A DNA stretch of 64,000 nucleotides, from positions 5,456,001 through 5,520,000 of the forward strand of contig NZ_AP024702.1 in NCBI RefSeq assembly GCF_037076345.1, written 5' to 3'. The number at the start of each line of letters is the position of its first letter. Position 1 is the first letter of the stretch. The DNA comes from Haloferula helveola. GTDB lineage: Bacteria; Verrucomicrobiota; Verrucomicrobiia; Verrucomicrobiales; Akkermansiaceae. The notes beneath the pieces were generated by a model that searched no databases, was not told the DNA's origin, and worked only from the letters and a program-made list of their open reading frames with translations. The position numbers and the translations under genes are program-made. Shown here in pieces: positions 1 through 8,241 of the stretch.

Positions 1-3000
1 CCACCGTCGAAGCGGCCGGCGGTGGCAGCGCCGGCTTTAACTACTTCTATGGCGCCTTCACCAACGAGAGCAACGGCGTGCTTTCGCTCGATTCGTCGAT
101 CAACGGATTCATCGGAACCTATCTCAACAACGAGGACCTCACCAACCACGGACAGGTGGATTTCACTGGCAATACCACCAACCGCATCCAGTTGGCCAAC
201 AGTTCGACCTCCACCGCCACCTTCGTCAACGAATCGACCGGCACGGTCACGATCGACGGCGCCGGCACCCGCGACTTCGACGTGCCGATCGACAACCGCG
301 GCCAGTTCAACATCCAGACCGCAACCACCACCGACGGCATCACCGATGCCTCCCACGTCAATACGGGCACCATCAACGCCGGGTCCAACTGGACCGTATC
401 GAGCTTCCTTTCCTTCGACAACCAAGCCGACCTCGTCTCGACCGGAGGCGACCTCTACTTCGGCGGAAACAATTCCCCTGCCTCGATCTTCAGCAATACC
501 GGGACGCTCACAACCACCGCATCCTCGACGATCACCGGATGCGAGAACGTCAGCAACGGCGGCGACATCAACGTCAACGCCGATACACTCCGGATCAACA
601 TCGGCCTCAACCTCAACGACCAGTTCCTCACCCACAGCGGCAACATCGAGGTCGCGCCCGGCGCCTCGATCATCATCGACGGCCCCAACGGCAAGGATGA
701 CGCCTTCGCCACCTTCGAACCCGGCTTCACACTCGATGGCGGTGGCGACATCCATCACCAGCGGCTAACCACCACCCTCAACGACGACTGGAATCCGGGC
801 GCTTCCACCGTCAGCCTCTACCAATCCACCCTCACCGGCACCGGATCGTTGCTGCTCCAGAACGGCAGCAGCTTCCGCTTCCGCAACTCGCTGGTCCAGG
901 TCCCGGTGTCCAACCACGCCTCGGCCACCGTCGAGGCGGTCGGCACCGGCAGCGGCGGCTACAACTACTTCTACGGCGCCTTCACCAACGAGAGCGACGG
1001 CGTCCTTTCGCTCGATTCGTCGATCAGCGGATTCATCGGAACCTACCTCAACAACGAGGACCTTACCAATTACGGACAGGTCGATTTCACCGGCAACACG
1101 ACCAACCGCATCCAGTTGGCCAACAGTTCGACCTCCACCGCCACCTTCATCAACGAATCGACCGGCACGGTAACCATTGATGGCAACGGGACCCGTGATT
1201 TCGACGTGCCGATCGACAACCGCGGACTGTTCGAAGTCCTCAGCACGACTTTCACCGACGGCGTCATCGATGCGACCCACGTGAACAGCGGGACCATCGC
1301 CGCGGCGGCCAACTGGACATTTTCCAGCATTCTGTCATTCGACAACTCCGGTATCCTCAGCTCCACCGGCGGCGAGCTGAACTTCACGGGCAATTCGTCG
1401 GCGACGTCGTTTTTCAGCAATTCCGGACAGATGACCACCGCCGCGAACTCCACCCTGTCCGGGTTCGAGAACGTGAACCTCGTGGGCGGCCTCAACATCA
1501 CCGCCGGCAGCACACGGGTGAATGTCGGCGCCAACCTGAATCCGCAAACGCTCACTGTAAGCGGCAACGTCGACGTCGGCCCTGGAGCCGAATTCTACAT
1601 CTATGGACCTGGCGGCACCGATGACGGCGCAGTGAGTTTCGAGCCGGGTTTCAGCGTGGACGGGACCGGTGGATTCGTCCTGAACGCCGCCACCCTGACG
1701 CTCAACTCCGACTGGATGTCGGGAGACCTGGACCTGAACCTCTATCGCGGAGTCATGAACGGCCCGGGCATCCTGACAACACAGGCAGCCGCTCCCTCGC
1801 GCTTCCGGTCGATGAATACGAACATCTCGCTGGTGAATCGAGGCGACCTCACCGTGGAGGGCTCCAATTCGAGTTCGTTCGCCAACAACTACTTCTTCGG
1901 CGCGACCACCAATCAAGCCGGTGCATCGTTCACCCTCGACACCACGACCGGTGGATTCGCCGATCTGAATCTCCATGTGAACGACTTCACCAATCACGGC
2001 ACCTTCCGCATCGACGGCACGAATTCCGGCAGGGTCGAGCACTACGCCAGCAGTTCGACCGCAAAGTTCATCAACTCGGCGACCGGCACCGTGGAGTTCG
2101 CAGGCACCGGCAACCGGACCTTTGAACCGACGCTGGAGAACTCCGGCAGCGTGGTGGTTTCCAATTCAACCCAGTTCGGAGACACCTTCCCGCTCAGTTC
2201 CTCGGCGAACCACGGCGGCTTCCGCGTCGAATCCGGTGCCACGGCAACAATCTACGGAGACTTCGTCAACGAGACCGATGGCGTGATCGGAGGCAACGGA
2301 ACGTTCAACATGTCGACCGCCTCGACCTTCACGAACAACGGCACCATCGCGCCGGGCGCGTCGATCGGCACACTCTCGATCACGGGCTCCCCCGCTCCGA
2401 CGCCGACGAGCCGGTTCGAGATCGAACTCGATACCACCGGCAACGACCTGCTTCAGGTCACCGGCAGCCTATCCCTCGGTGGAACCCTCAAGCCGATCCT
2501 CCTCAACGGCTTCGTGCCGTCGCCAGGCGACACCTTCGTGATCATGGCATGCACCGGCACCTTGAGCGGCAACTTCGACACGATCGAGCAACCGCTCGGC
2601 TTCGGGGAGTTCGTCGTCGATGTCGATGCGACCAACAAACAGGTCGTTCTGAGCTTCGAACTGACCGGCCCGCTCTCCTATGCCGACTTCCAGTCGATCT
2701 ACTTCACGCCGGCGCAGATTGCCAACGGTGACGCGGATCGCGGCAACGACTTCGACGGCGACGGACTCACCAACGAAATGGAGTGGATCCACGGCCTCGA
2801 TCCGACCGATCCGACCATCCCGACCGCGCCGTTCCGAATCCAGAAGAGTGGCGGCACGGTCGAACTGATCTTCCTGGAGTCCAATCTGCTTCCTCCGTCC
2901 GTCCAACTCGACGTAACCACGACCATCGACCTGGCCTCCCCGCCGGCGATCATCCCCGCACCTGACGCACCGCGAATCTCGGAAACCCCGCTCCCCGGCT

Positions 3001-3101
3001 ATCCGGACATCGACGAGGTCACTCTGGAACTCACCGACCCCGCGTGGACCGGTAGCAACGTCCGGTTTTTCCAACTCGAGTTCACGGACACCTCGCCGTA
3101 G
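1..3101 (+). CDS. Giant repeat surface protein, C-terminal part (5' truncated by window)
   Basis: The reading frame is open from the first bases, so the start lies upstream; about 1032 residues are visible. The protein is Ser/Thr/Asn/Gly-rich and made of units of about 308 residues (924 bp). One unit occupies about 1-924, a second 925-1848, and a diverged third starts near 1849. Units recur with phrases such as YFYGAFTNES and NRIQLANSS, resembling the beta-strand repeats of autotransporter-like or PEP-CTERM-associated passenger proteins. Near the C-terminus (about 2730-2800) a Ca-binding loop DFDGDGLTNEMEW resembles a thrombospondin type-3 or dockerin motif. The end has no PEP-CTERM signature or beta-barrel that I can see. 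Probably exported and cell-surface or matrix located; substrate or partner unknown. Codon use matches the neighbours. Confidence 0.8.
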   Translation, partial: TVEAAGGGSAGFNYFYGAFTNESNGVLSLDSSINGFIGTYLNNEDLTNHGQVDFTGNTTNRIQLANSSTSTATFVNESTGTVTIDGAGTRDFDVPIDNRGQFNIQTATTTDGITDASHVNTGTINAGSNWTVSSFLSFDNQADLVSTGGDLYFGGNNSPASIFSNTGTLTTTASSTITGCENVSNGGDINVNADTLRINIGLNLNDQFLTHSGNIEVAPGASIIIDGPNGKDDAFATFEPGFTLDGGGDIHHQRLTTTLNDDWNPGASTVSLYQSTLTGTGSLLLQNGSSFRFRNSLVQVPVSNHASATVEAVGTGSGGYNYFYGAFTNESDGVLSLDSSISGFIGTYLNNEDLTNYGQVDFTGNTTNRIQLANSSTSTATFINESTGTVTIDGNGTRDFDVPIDNRGLFEVLSTTFTDGVIDATHVNSGTIAAAANWTFSSILSFDNSGILSSTGGELNFTGNSSATSFFSNSGQMTTAANSTLSGFENVNLVGGLNITAGSTRVNVGANLNPQTLTVSGNVDVGPGAEFYIYGPGGTDDGAVSFEPGFSVDGTGGFVLNAATLTLNSDWMSGDLDLNLYRGVMNGPGILTTQAAAPSRFRSMNTNISLVNRGDLTVEGSNSSSFANNYFFGATTNQAGASFTLDTTTGGFADLNLHVNDFTNHGTFRIDGTNSGRVEHYASSSTAKFINSATGTVEFAGTGNRTFEPTLENSGSVVVSNSTQFGDTFPLSSSANHGGFRVESGATATIYGDFVNETDGVIGGNGTFNMSTASTFTNNGTIAPGASIGTLSITGSPAPTPTSRFEIELDTTGNDLLQVTGSLSLGGTLKPILLNGFVPSPGDTFVIMACTGTLSGNFDTIEQPLGFGEFVVDVDATNKQVVLSFELTGPLSYADFQSIYFTPAQIANGDADRGNDFDGDGLTNEMEWIHGLDPTDPTIPTAPFRIQKSGGTVELIFLESNLLPPSVQLDVTTTIDLASPPAIIPAPDAPRISETPLPGYPDIDEVTLELTDPAWTGSNVRFFQLEFTDTSP

Positions 3102-3141
3102 CGCCTCCCGGCCCGGCAGCCCGCCACTGGGGTTTGTAGTT

Positions 3142-3161
3142 CCTCCTTCAGGAGGTCTTTT
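3142..3161. terminator. Possible bidirectional terminator between convergent genes
   Basis: A CCTCC-TTCA-GGAGG hairpin (3142-3155) is followed on the + strand by TCTTTT. It sits in the 72-bp gap between the convergent ends of the repeat surface gene and proA. The stem is short (5 bp), so it is a modest candidate for the + direction; there is no clear T-run on the minus side. Confidence 0.4.
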
Positions 3162-3173
3162 CTCAAGTCAGAG

Positions 3174-4433
3174 TCACCCCTTGGTCTGCCCATCGCCGCG
3201 AACGCGATACTGATAACTCGTCAGTTCTCGCAGCCCCATCGGACCCCGGGCGTGGAGCTTCTCGGTCGAAATTCCGATTTCCGCTCCGAAGCCGAACTCC
3301 TCACCGTCCGCAAACCGGGTCGAGACGTTGTGGAACACGCAGGCCGAATCAACCGCCGACAGGAAAGCCGCTGCAGCCGCGTCGTCCGCAGTCACAATGC
3401 AATCCGAGTGATGGGAACCGAAGGTATTGATGTGTGCCACGGCCTCCTCAAGCGAGCACACCACCTTGATCGACAAAATCAGGTCAAGATACTCGGTCTC
3501 CCAATCTTCATCGGTCGCCGCCGAACAGTCGATGATGGACCGCGTGCGATCACAGCCACGCAGTTCAACACCCTTCGCCTTCAACGCCTCGGCGACCATC
3601 GGCAGGAACTCACCCGCCACCGATTCGTGGACCAGCAGCGTCTCCATCGCGTTGCAAACGCCCGGCTTCTGGGTCTTGGCATCGACACAGATCCTCACCG
3701 CCATCTCGAGATCCGCCCGCGGGTCGACGAAGGTGTGGCAGATTCCGTCGTAGTGCTTGATGACCGGCATCCGCGCCTGCGACACCACCGTCTCGATCAG
3801 ACCGCGTCCGCCGCGGGGAATGATGACATCGAGCCACTTGTCCATCTGGCATAGGGCAGTGACGCTTGAGCGATCGGTAAAGGGAATCAGTTGGATCGCA
3901 TCGTCGGGCAGGCCAGCCACCGCACCTGACTCCTGCAGCGCGGCCGCGATCGCGCGGTTGGAATGAATCGCTTCGGACCCACCGCGGAGGATGGTCGCAT
4001 TACCGGCCTTGAAACAGAGCACCGCGGCGTCGCTGGTGACGTTCGGGCGGCTCTCGAAGATGATTCCGATGGTCCCGATCGGCACACGCACCTGCTCAAG
4101 ACGGATTCCGTTCGGCCGCGACCATGACTCCATCACCTCGCCGACCGGATCGGGAAGCGCGGCGACCTGCTCGATGCCGCCGGCGATCGAGTCGACCCGC
4201 TTCTCATCGAGCCGGAGCCGGTCGAGCATCGCCTTGTTCAAACCCTTCTGCTCGCCTGCTTCGATATCCTTCGCGTTTGCCTCGAGGATCTCCGGAGTCG
4301 CTGCGCGCAACCCGGCCGCCATCGCCAGCAGGATCGCATTCTTCTTCTCGGTCGGGATCTGGGAAAGCTTCAGCGCCGCGGCACGCGCCTTGCGGGCCAT
4401 CGCTTCGATCGATGCTTGTACGTCGTCACTCAT
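3174..4433 (-). CDS. proA: Gamma-glutamyl phosphate reductase (ProA)
   Basis: NADPH-dependent reductase (419 aa) that converts gamma-glutamyl phosphate to glutamate 5-semialdehyde, the second step of proline synthesis, in the cytoplasm. The aldehyde-dehydrogenase-like fold is seen in order: the ESRPNVTSDA segment near residue 127, the KAGNATILRGGSEA cofactor segment near 142-155, the IIPRGGRGLI segment near 204-213, and the catalytic cysteine in QKPGVCNAMET (Cys260). The length is normal for the family. The start codon overlaps the proB stop as ATGA, so the two genes are translationally coupled and form a proBA operon. It converges on the large repeat-protein gene. Confidence 0.97.
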   Translation of the reverse strand: MSDDVQASIEAMARKARAAALKLSQIPTEKKNAILLAMAAGLRAATPEILEANAKDIEAGEQKGLNKAMLDRLRLDEKRVDSIAGGIEQVAALPDPVGEVMESWSRPNGIRLEQVRVPIGTIGIIFESRPNVTSDAAVLCFKAGNATILRGGSEAIHSNRAIAAALQESGAVAGLPDDAIQLIPFTDRSSVTALCQMDKWLDVIIPRGGRGLIETVVSQARMPVIKHYDGICHTFVDPRADLEMAVRICVDAKTQKPGVCNAMETLLVHESVAGEFLPMVAEALKAKGVELRGCDRTRSIIDCSAATDEDWETEYLDLILSIKVVCSLEEAVAHINTFGSHHSDCIVTADDAAAAAFLSAVDSACVFHNVSTRFADGEEFGFGAEIGISTEKLHARGPMGLRELTSYQYRVRGDGQTKG

Positions 4434-5194
4434 GACTTGGCTTGAAATCGGGTCGAGAGACCGCTCTCACCGGCAAGGATGCCGGTCAAGCGCTCGGGTT
4501 TCCGGCCGTGGGCGATGTGGGTCTCGATGCCACTCTCCACCGCAAGCCGCACGGCCTGCAGCTTCGACGCCATGCCGCCGATGGAGAAGCGTCCTCGCTC
4601 GTCCTTCACACAGCCCATCACCTCGTCGAGATCCGCGACCTCGGAGATCATCTCCTTCATGTCCGGCGAAAGCAGCCCGTCGACACTGGTGAGAAGAATC
4701 AAGCGCTCGGCTTGAACCAGATTGGCCACTCGCGCCGAGAGCATGTCGTTGTCGCCGACCCGCAATTCCTCCACCGCGACCGAGTCGTTCTCATTCAGGA
4801 TCGGCAGGATTCGTGGCTCGGAAAGCAGACGGGAAAGCGTGTTGCCCACATAGCTGGCCCGGTCGGGAGTCCGCAGGTCATCGCCTGACAGAAGCACCTG
4901 AGCGACCGAGATCTCGAAATTGCGGAACAGGTTCTCATAGGTGTGCATCAGGCGGGCCTGACCGACCGCGGCGCAGGCTTGCCGGGTGGCGAGGTCCGAG
5001 GGGTAGCCGTCGAGCCCGAACGCCGACACTCCGGCACCCACCGCACCTGAGCTGACCAGCAGGCAGCGGTGCCCGTTCTCGATCAATCCGGCGATCGCGG
5101 TCACCAACCTGACCAAGGCGGCTCCATCGAGGGTTCCGTCTTCGACCCGGGTCAGCACCCCGGTGCCAGCCTTGATTACCGTCAATCCGTTCAT
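4430..5194 (-). CDS. proB: Glutamate 5-kinase (ProB), short form without PUA domain
   Basis: ATP-dependent kinase that phosphorylates glutamate to feed ProA in proline synthesis. The amino-acid-kinase domain is complete: N-terminal VIKAGTGVLT, then SSGAVGAG, ILNENDSVAVEEL and GDNDMLSARVANL. The protein ends at 254 aa, just after the kinase domain, so the C-terminal PUA domain of the E. coli enzyme (367 aa) is absent; such short forms are known. The ATG at 5194 was chosen because upstream in-frame sequence is proline/arginine-rich non-coding-like sequence that overlaps the hisI leader. The stop overlaps the proA start. Feedback inhibition by proline is usual for the family but is not visible from sequence. 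Confidence 0.95.
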   Translation of the reverse strand: MNGLTVIKAGTGVLTRVEDGTLDGAALVRLVTAIAGLIENGHRCLLVSSGAVGAGVSAFGLDGYPSDLATRQACAAVGQARLMHTYENLFRNFEISVAQVLLSGDDLRTPDRASYVGNTLSRLLSEPRILPILNENDSVAVEELRVGDNDMLSARVANLVQAERLILLTSVDGLLSPDMKEMISEVADLDEVMGCVKDERGRFSIGGMASKLQAVRLAVESGIETHIAHGRKPERLTGILAGESGLSTRFQAKS

Positions 5195-5258
5195 CGCGAC
5201 GCAGCGCGTATGCCCCGTTAGGCACCGAAAGACCACCGAAAATCCCGGCAGCCCCAAA

Positions 5259-5281
5259 GGCCCGCGCGACCCCGGTCGCGC
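5259..5281. repeat. Half copy of the GGACCGCG palindromic element
   Basis: This 23-bp unit has the form GGnCCGCGCGA-N6-TCGCGC and is itself a hairpin (GCGCGAC pairs with GTCGCGC). It matches the arms of the paired elements at 12292-12356 and 34053-34128 with one change at the third base. It lies between divergent proB and hisI; no inverted partner arm was found nearby. Confidence 0.65.
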
Positions 5282-5372
5282 GCCGGAGCCCGTGGCTATC
5301 CCTTCCCGAATCCACCTCCCATCCCCCCAAACCCGCTTGCGACCCCGCCCGAGCCGGTTTACACGGCCCGCC

Positions 5373-5816
5373 ATGAGTTCCACATCGTTCGAACCCCGGG
5401 GCGACAAGCAGGCGGTCGAGGAGGGCCTCCGTTTCAGCCCGAAATTCGATACCGACGGCCTGATTCCGGCAGTCGCGCTCGACGCCACGACCAAGGAACC
5501 GCTGATGCTCGCCTACATGAACGCCGAGTCGCTGCGCCTGACACTGGAGAAAGGCGAAGCGGTCTACTGGTCGCGCAGCCGTCGGGAGATTTGGCACAAG
5601 GGCGCAACTTCGGGGCATGTCCAACGGGTTCGGGAGATCCGCACCGACTGCGATCAGGACGCGATCGTGCTCTACGTCGAGCAGATCGGTGCGGGAGCCT
5701 GCCACACCGGCCGCAGCGGCTGTTTCTACCGGCGGATCGACGGTCCCGACGGCTCGATGAGCCTCACCGAGGACGGTCGGCGCTTCGACCCCGGCGCGGT
5801 CTACGGAAAGTCTTGA
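5373..5816 (+). CDS. hisI: Phosphoribosyl-AMP cyclohydrolase (HisI)
   Basis: Zn/Mg-dependent cyclohydrolase of histidine biosynthesis that opens the purine ring of phosphoribosyl-AMP. It is a single-domain protein (147 aa), without the HisE pyrophosphohydrolase domain found in fused forms. Diagnostic motifs are LMLAYMNAESL near residue 46, YWSRSRREIWHKGATSG near 70-86, the metal-binding RTDCDQDAI, and the Zn cysteines in GACHTGRSGCFYRR. The ATG at 5373 gives the normal N-terminus; the same frame is open upstream but that sequence is low-complexity and runs into proB. No other his gene lies in the window. It is divergent from proB and 116 bp upstream of rplS. Confidence 0.95.
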   Translation: MSSTSFEPRGDKQAVEEGLRFSPKFDTDGLIPAVALDATTKEPLMLAYMNAESLRLTLEKGEAVYWSRSRREIWHKGATSGHVQRVREIRTDCDQDAIVLYVEQIGAGACHTGRSGCFYRRIDGPDGSMSLTEDGRRFDPGAVYGKS

Positions 5817-5881
5817 GAAAAGTGCCGAAATCGTTGAATTTCGCGATTGCAAACGGTGAGGACTTCCCCTAGTTCTCCCGC

Positions 5882-5907
5882 CCCTCGCGAGGCCGAGGGA
5901 GCTTTTT
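5882..5907 (+). promoter_or_regulatory. Hairpin plus T-run in the rplS leader
   Basis: CCCTCG (5882-5887) pairs with CGAGGG (5894-5899) around a 6-base loop, followed by AGCTTTTT. It lies between hisI and rplS, 25 bp before the rplS start. It could be a weak terminator for hisI or an attenuator of rplS; sequence alone does not decide. Confidence 0.4.
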
Positions 5908-5921
5908 ACCCATTTTACGTT

Positions 5922-5927
5922 AGGAGG
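5922..5927 (+). promoter_or_regulatory. Strong Shine-Dalgarno of rplS
   Basis: AGGAGG sits five bases before the rplS ATG at 5933. It is one of the few near-perfect ribosome-binding sites in this window and fixes the start of the ribosomal protein gene. Confidence 0.85.
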
Positions 5928-5932
5928 ACGCC

Positions 5933-6280
5933 ATGGACATCATCGCCAAGATCGAGCAGGAGCAAATGAAGCAAGACGTCGCCGACTTCAACGTCGGTGA
6001 TACGGTGAAGGTCCACACCCGCGTGGTGGAAGGCGGCAAGGAGCGTATCCAGATTTTCGCCGGCATCGTCCTCGCCAAGCGCGGCTCGGGCGTGAATGCC
6101 TCGTTCACCGTGCGCAAGATTTCCTACGGTGAAGGTGTCGAGCGTGTCTTCCCGGTGCACACCCCGCGCATCGCCAAGATCGAGGTCACCAACCGTGGCA
6201 AGGTCCGCCGCGCCAAGCTGCACTACCTGCGCAGCCGCATCGGCAAGAAGGCGACTCTCGTGAAGAGCGCCGACGCCTGA
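5933..6280 (+). CDS. rplS: 50S ribosomal protein L19
   Basis: Ribosomal protein bL19 (115 aa) of the large subunit, located at the 30S-50S interface. The family sequence is clear: [20 protein letters not shown] near the N-terminus, [17 protein letters not shown] in the middle, and a basic C-terminus with [16 protein letters not shown]. The length is normal. A strong AGGAGG site lies five bases upstream. The usual partners rpsP, rimM and trmD are not adjacent here: the gene lies between hisI and an unrelated hypothetical gene and is followed at once by an intrinsic terminator, so it is probably a single-gene unit. Confidence 0.98.
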   Translation: MDIIAKIEQEQMKQDVADFNVGDTVKVHTRVVEGGKERIQIFAGIVLAKRGSGVNASFTVRKISYGEGVERVFPVHTPRIAKIEVTNRGKVRRAKLHYLRSRIGKKATLVKSADA

Positions 6281-6296
6281 TCGACCCAAGCTTTCG

Positions 6297-6335
6297 AAAG
6301 CGCCCCCGGCCAGTGCCGCGGGCGCTTTTTCTTTT
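6297..6335 (+). terminator. Intrinsic terminator of rplS
   Basis: AAAGCGCCC (6297-6305) pairs perfectly with GGGCGCTTT (6320-6328) around a GC-rich loop, and the descending arm runs into TTTTTCTTTT. It begins 16 bp after the rplS stop. This is the clearest rho-independent terminator in the window. Confidence 0.9.
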
Positions 6336-6452
6336 CCAAAGCTAGGCTGGACCGCCCCGTTCCGGAGCCGAGGCGCCCTCCCTCCTCCACACTACGGGCG
6401 TCACCCACCTTTCCTCTTGGAACGCCGCCGCGGGGCATCCACTCTCCGCGCG

Positions 6453-7373
6453 ATGCGCCGAGTTCCACTGATCGTGGTCATTCTGTCCATCCCACTGGTG
6501 ATCGGGCTCACCTGGTGGGGCGGGACGCGCGACTACGATTTCCTCGCGGAGCCCAGTGCTACCCAGATCGAGATCGCCAAGGCACGGGCCACCCAGGAAC
6601 TTGCCCGTCCTGCCGATCTCTTCGGAGTGGAATCTCCGGCCGCCGAGCCCGGCATGGCCCACAAGCCGCCGAAGCCCCCACCCGCCCCGAAGCCCAAAGC
6701 GCCCCCGATCGAAGTCGGCGACCTCGACCAAGTGCCCCCCCTCAATGCATGGCGTGATCGCAAGGATGTCCCCGCCGGTTCGTTCATCGAGCTGGCATCA
6801 CGACTCGAGGCCGAAGCAAAACTCGCATGGGCCCGCGTCGCGTGGGAGCGGGTGCTGGACACCAGCCTGCCCAACGATGAGGAACTCGATGCCGCGCTGA
6901 ATGGCGTGCGCCGGATCCGGGCCACCATTCCGCACGACGAGACCGCGGCCGAGGATGCCCCGCTGCTGACCTTGCGGATCGAAACCCCGAAAGACCGCAG
7001 TGAGCTGACAAAGCAAGCTGCCAAGCTGGCCGTCGAAACTCTCAAGCAGGCTTCGGATCACCTGGTTCGGTTTGAGCCCGAGGTCGTCGCCACAACCGGC
7101 GGCGATACCCCCCAACTTGTCGTGAGCATCGTGGCGAAGGGATCGGATGACCCTCCCCCGTCGGTCACGCGGCAGGCCCCCTCGAGCGTCGACGGACTCC
7201 AGTCAGGCATCCTCGTCGCCGCTTTCAAGCTGGTCGCATCGTCCTTGGCGGTCTCGGATGAACTCCGGCCCATCAGCTCTCCGTCGCAGGGAGAACCCCC
7301 GATGGAGGCACTTTCCACCCGGATCACGAGATTGGCATGGCGGGAGTTCGGCGATCGTGCGACCGCCGAGTAA
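6453..7373 (+). CDS. Unknown membrane-anchored protein with Pro-rich linker
   Basis: I do not recognise a family. The 306-aa protein begins MRRVPLIVVILSIPLVIG, a signal anchor or signal peptide. A Pro/Lys/Ala-rich linker follows near residues 65-88. The remaining roughly 210 residues are mixed alpha/beta with a segment rich in Ala, Glu and Leu (SRLEAEAKLAWARVAWERVL) that may be TPR-like helices. It is probably periplasmic or attached to the inner membrane. The ATG at 6453 was preferred over one 36 bp upstream because it starts directly with the hydrophobic segment. It stands alone between rplS and the YdjY gene and could be an envelope protein. Confidence 0.75.
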   Translation: MRRVPLIVVILSIPLVIGLTWWGGTRDYDFLAEPSATQIEIAKARATQELARPADLFGVESPAAEPGMAHKPPKPPPAPKPKAPPIEVGDLDQVPPLNAWRDRKDVPAGSFIELASRLEAEAKLAWARVAWERVLDTSLPNDEELDAALNGVRRIRATIPHDETAAEDAPLLTLRIETPKDRSELTKQAAKLAVETLKQASDHLVRFEPEVVATTGGDTPQLVVSIVAKGSDDPPPSVTRQAPSSVDGLQSGILVAAFKLVASSLAVSDELRPISSPSQGEPPMEALSTRITRLAWREFGDRATAE

Positions 7374-7491
7374 CGCCCCACGGATCGGCCCCTCAGCGCA
7401 TCCTGAATGTGGGCCTTATCAAAATGTCGGCGATTCCTGCCTAAGACACGACTGGACGGAACCGTTCTTCCGGCGTTCCCTAGTGCACGAA

Positions 7492-8241
7492 GTGAGATTG
7501 CTCTGGCTGACCCTTCCCCTACTCGCCCTCGTCGCCTCCGGTGCCGAGCCGGTGGAGCGTGCCCCGGTAGAACCGAAGAGCCTTCCGGCGCCCGATCAGA
7601 AGGTCGAGCCTGCCAAGCCGGCCATCGAGCGGCTGGAAGACGGCCGGATGAAAGTGGGCGAGGTAACCTTCGACCCGAAGACCCGTGAAATCCGTTTCCC
7701 TGCCGAAGTCAACATGACCGAGGGGCTGCTCGAGTTCTTTGTCGTTCACCGCAATGGCAAGGTCCACGAGTCACTGCTGCTCTCCGACATTTCGGCGACC
7801 AACCTCAACATCGCCTTCAAACTCCTCAAGTACAAGGCATCTCGCGAGCTTTACGTAAAAGTCGAGGAAGACGGCAGCCTTTCGAACGAGTTCGAGGAGG
7901 CCACCCCGGAGGAGAAGAAGGAGTCCCGTCTGAAGCTGCTGGTCGAGTGGAAGGACGGCGAGGAAACCAAGAGCGTATCCGCCAACGACCTGATCGCCCA
8001 CGCCGCTACCGAGAAGGCGATGCCGAAATCCCCTTGGGTCTACGGCGGATCCTTTGTTTACGACGGCAAGTTTGTGGCCGAGACTTCAGGAGACCTGATG
8101 GCCATTTTCCTGAGCAATTCCGCCCTGATCAATTTCTCCGGTGAGGACAACGAGCTCGACGACGTATGGCTCCCTCACCCGACCCGTGTTCCCGCTCAGG
8201 GAACGAAGGTCACCGTCCTGATCCAACCCTACGAACCATGA
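7492..8241 (+). CDS. Secreted YdjY-domain protein
   Basis: Exported protein of about 249 aa. The start is a GTG; 7492 gives MRLLWLTLPLLALVASGA as a signal peptide, while GTG 7483 would add three residues, and neither has a good Shine-Dalgarno. After an Ala/Pro/Glu-rich linker comes a domain of about 160 residues with FDPKTREIRFPAEVNM, LLEFFVVHRNGKVHESLLLS and a late GDLMAIFLSNSALINFS, the pattern of the YdjY family of unknown function. In E. coli, ydjY lies beside ferredoxin-type genes; here it is coupled by an ATGA overlap to a secreted toroid protein, so the two products probably act together outside the cytoplasm. Confidence 0.75.
   Translation: MRLLWLTLPLLALVASGAEPVERAPVEPKSLPAPDQKVEPAKPAIERLEDGRMKVGEVTFDPKTREIRFPAEVNMTEGLLEFFVVHRNGKVHESLLLSDISATNLNIAFKLLKYKASRELYVKVEEDGSLSNEFEEATPEEKKESRLKLLVEWKDGEETKSVSANDLIAHAATEKAMPKSPWVYGGSFVYDGKFVAETSGDLMAIFLSNSALINFSGEDNELDDVWLPHPTRVPAQGTKVTVLIQPYEP

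Noticed and set aside
5834-5875. Sigma-70 promoter for rplS (TTGAAT ... TAGTTC)
   Set aside because: The spacing of about 30 bp between the boxes is far from 16-18 bp.
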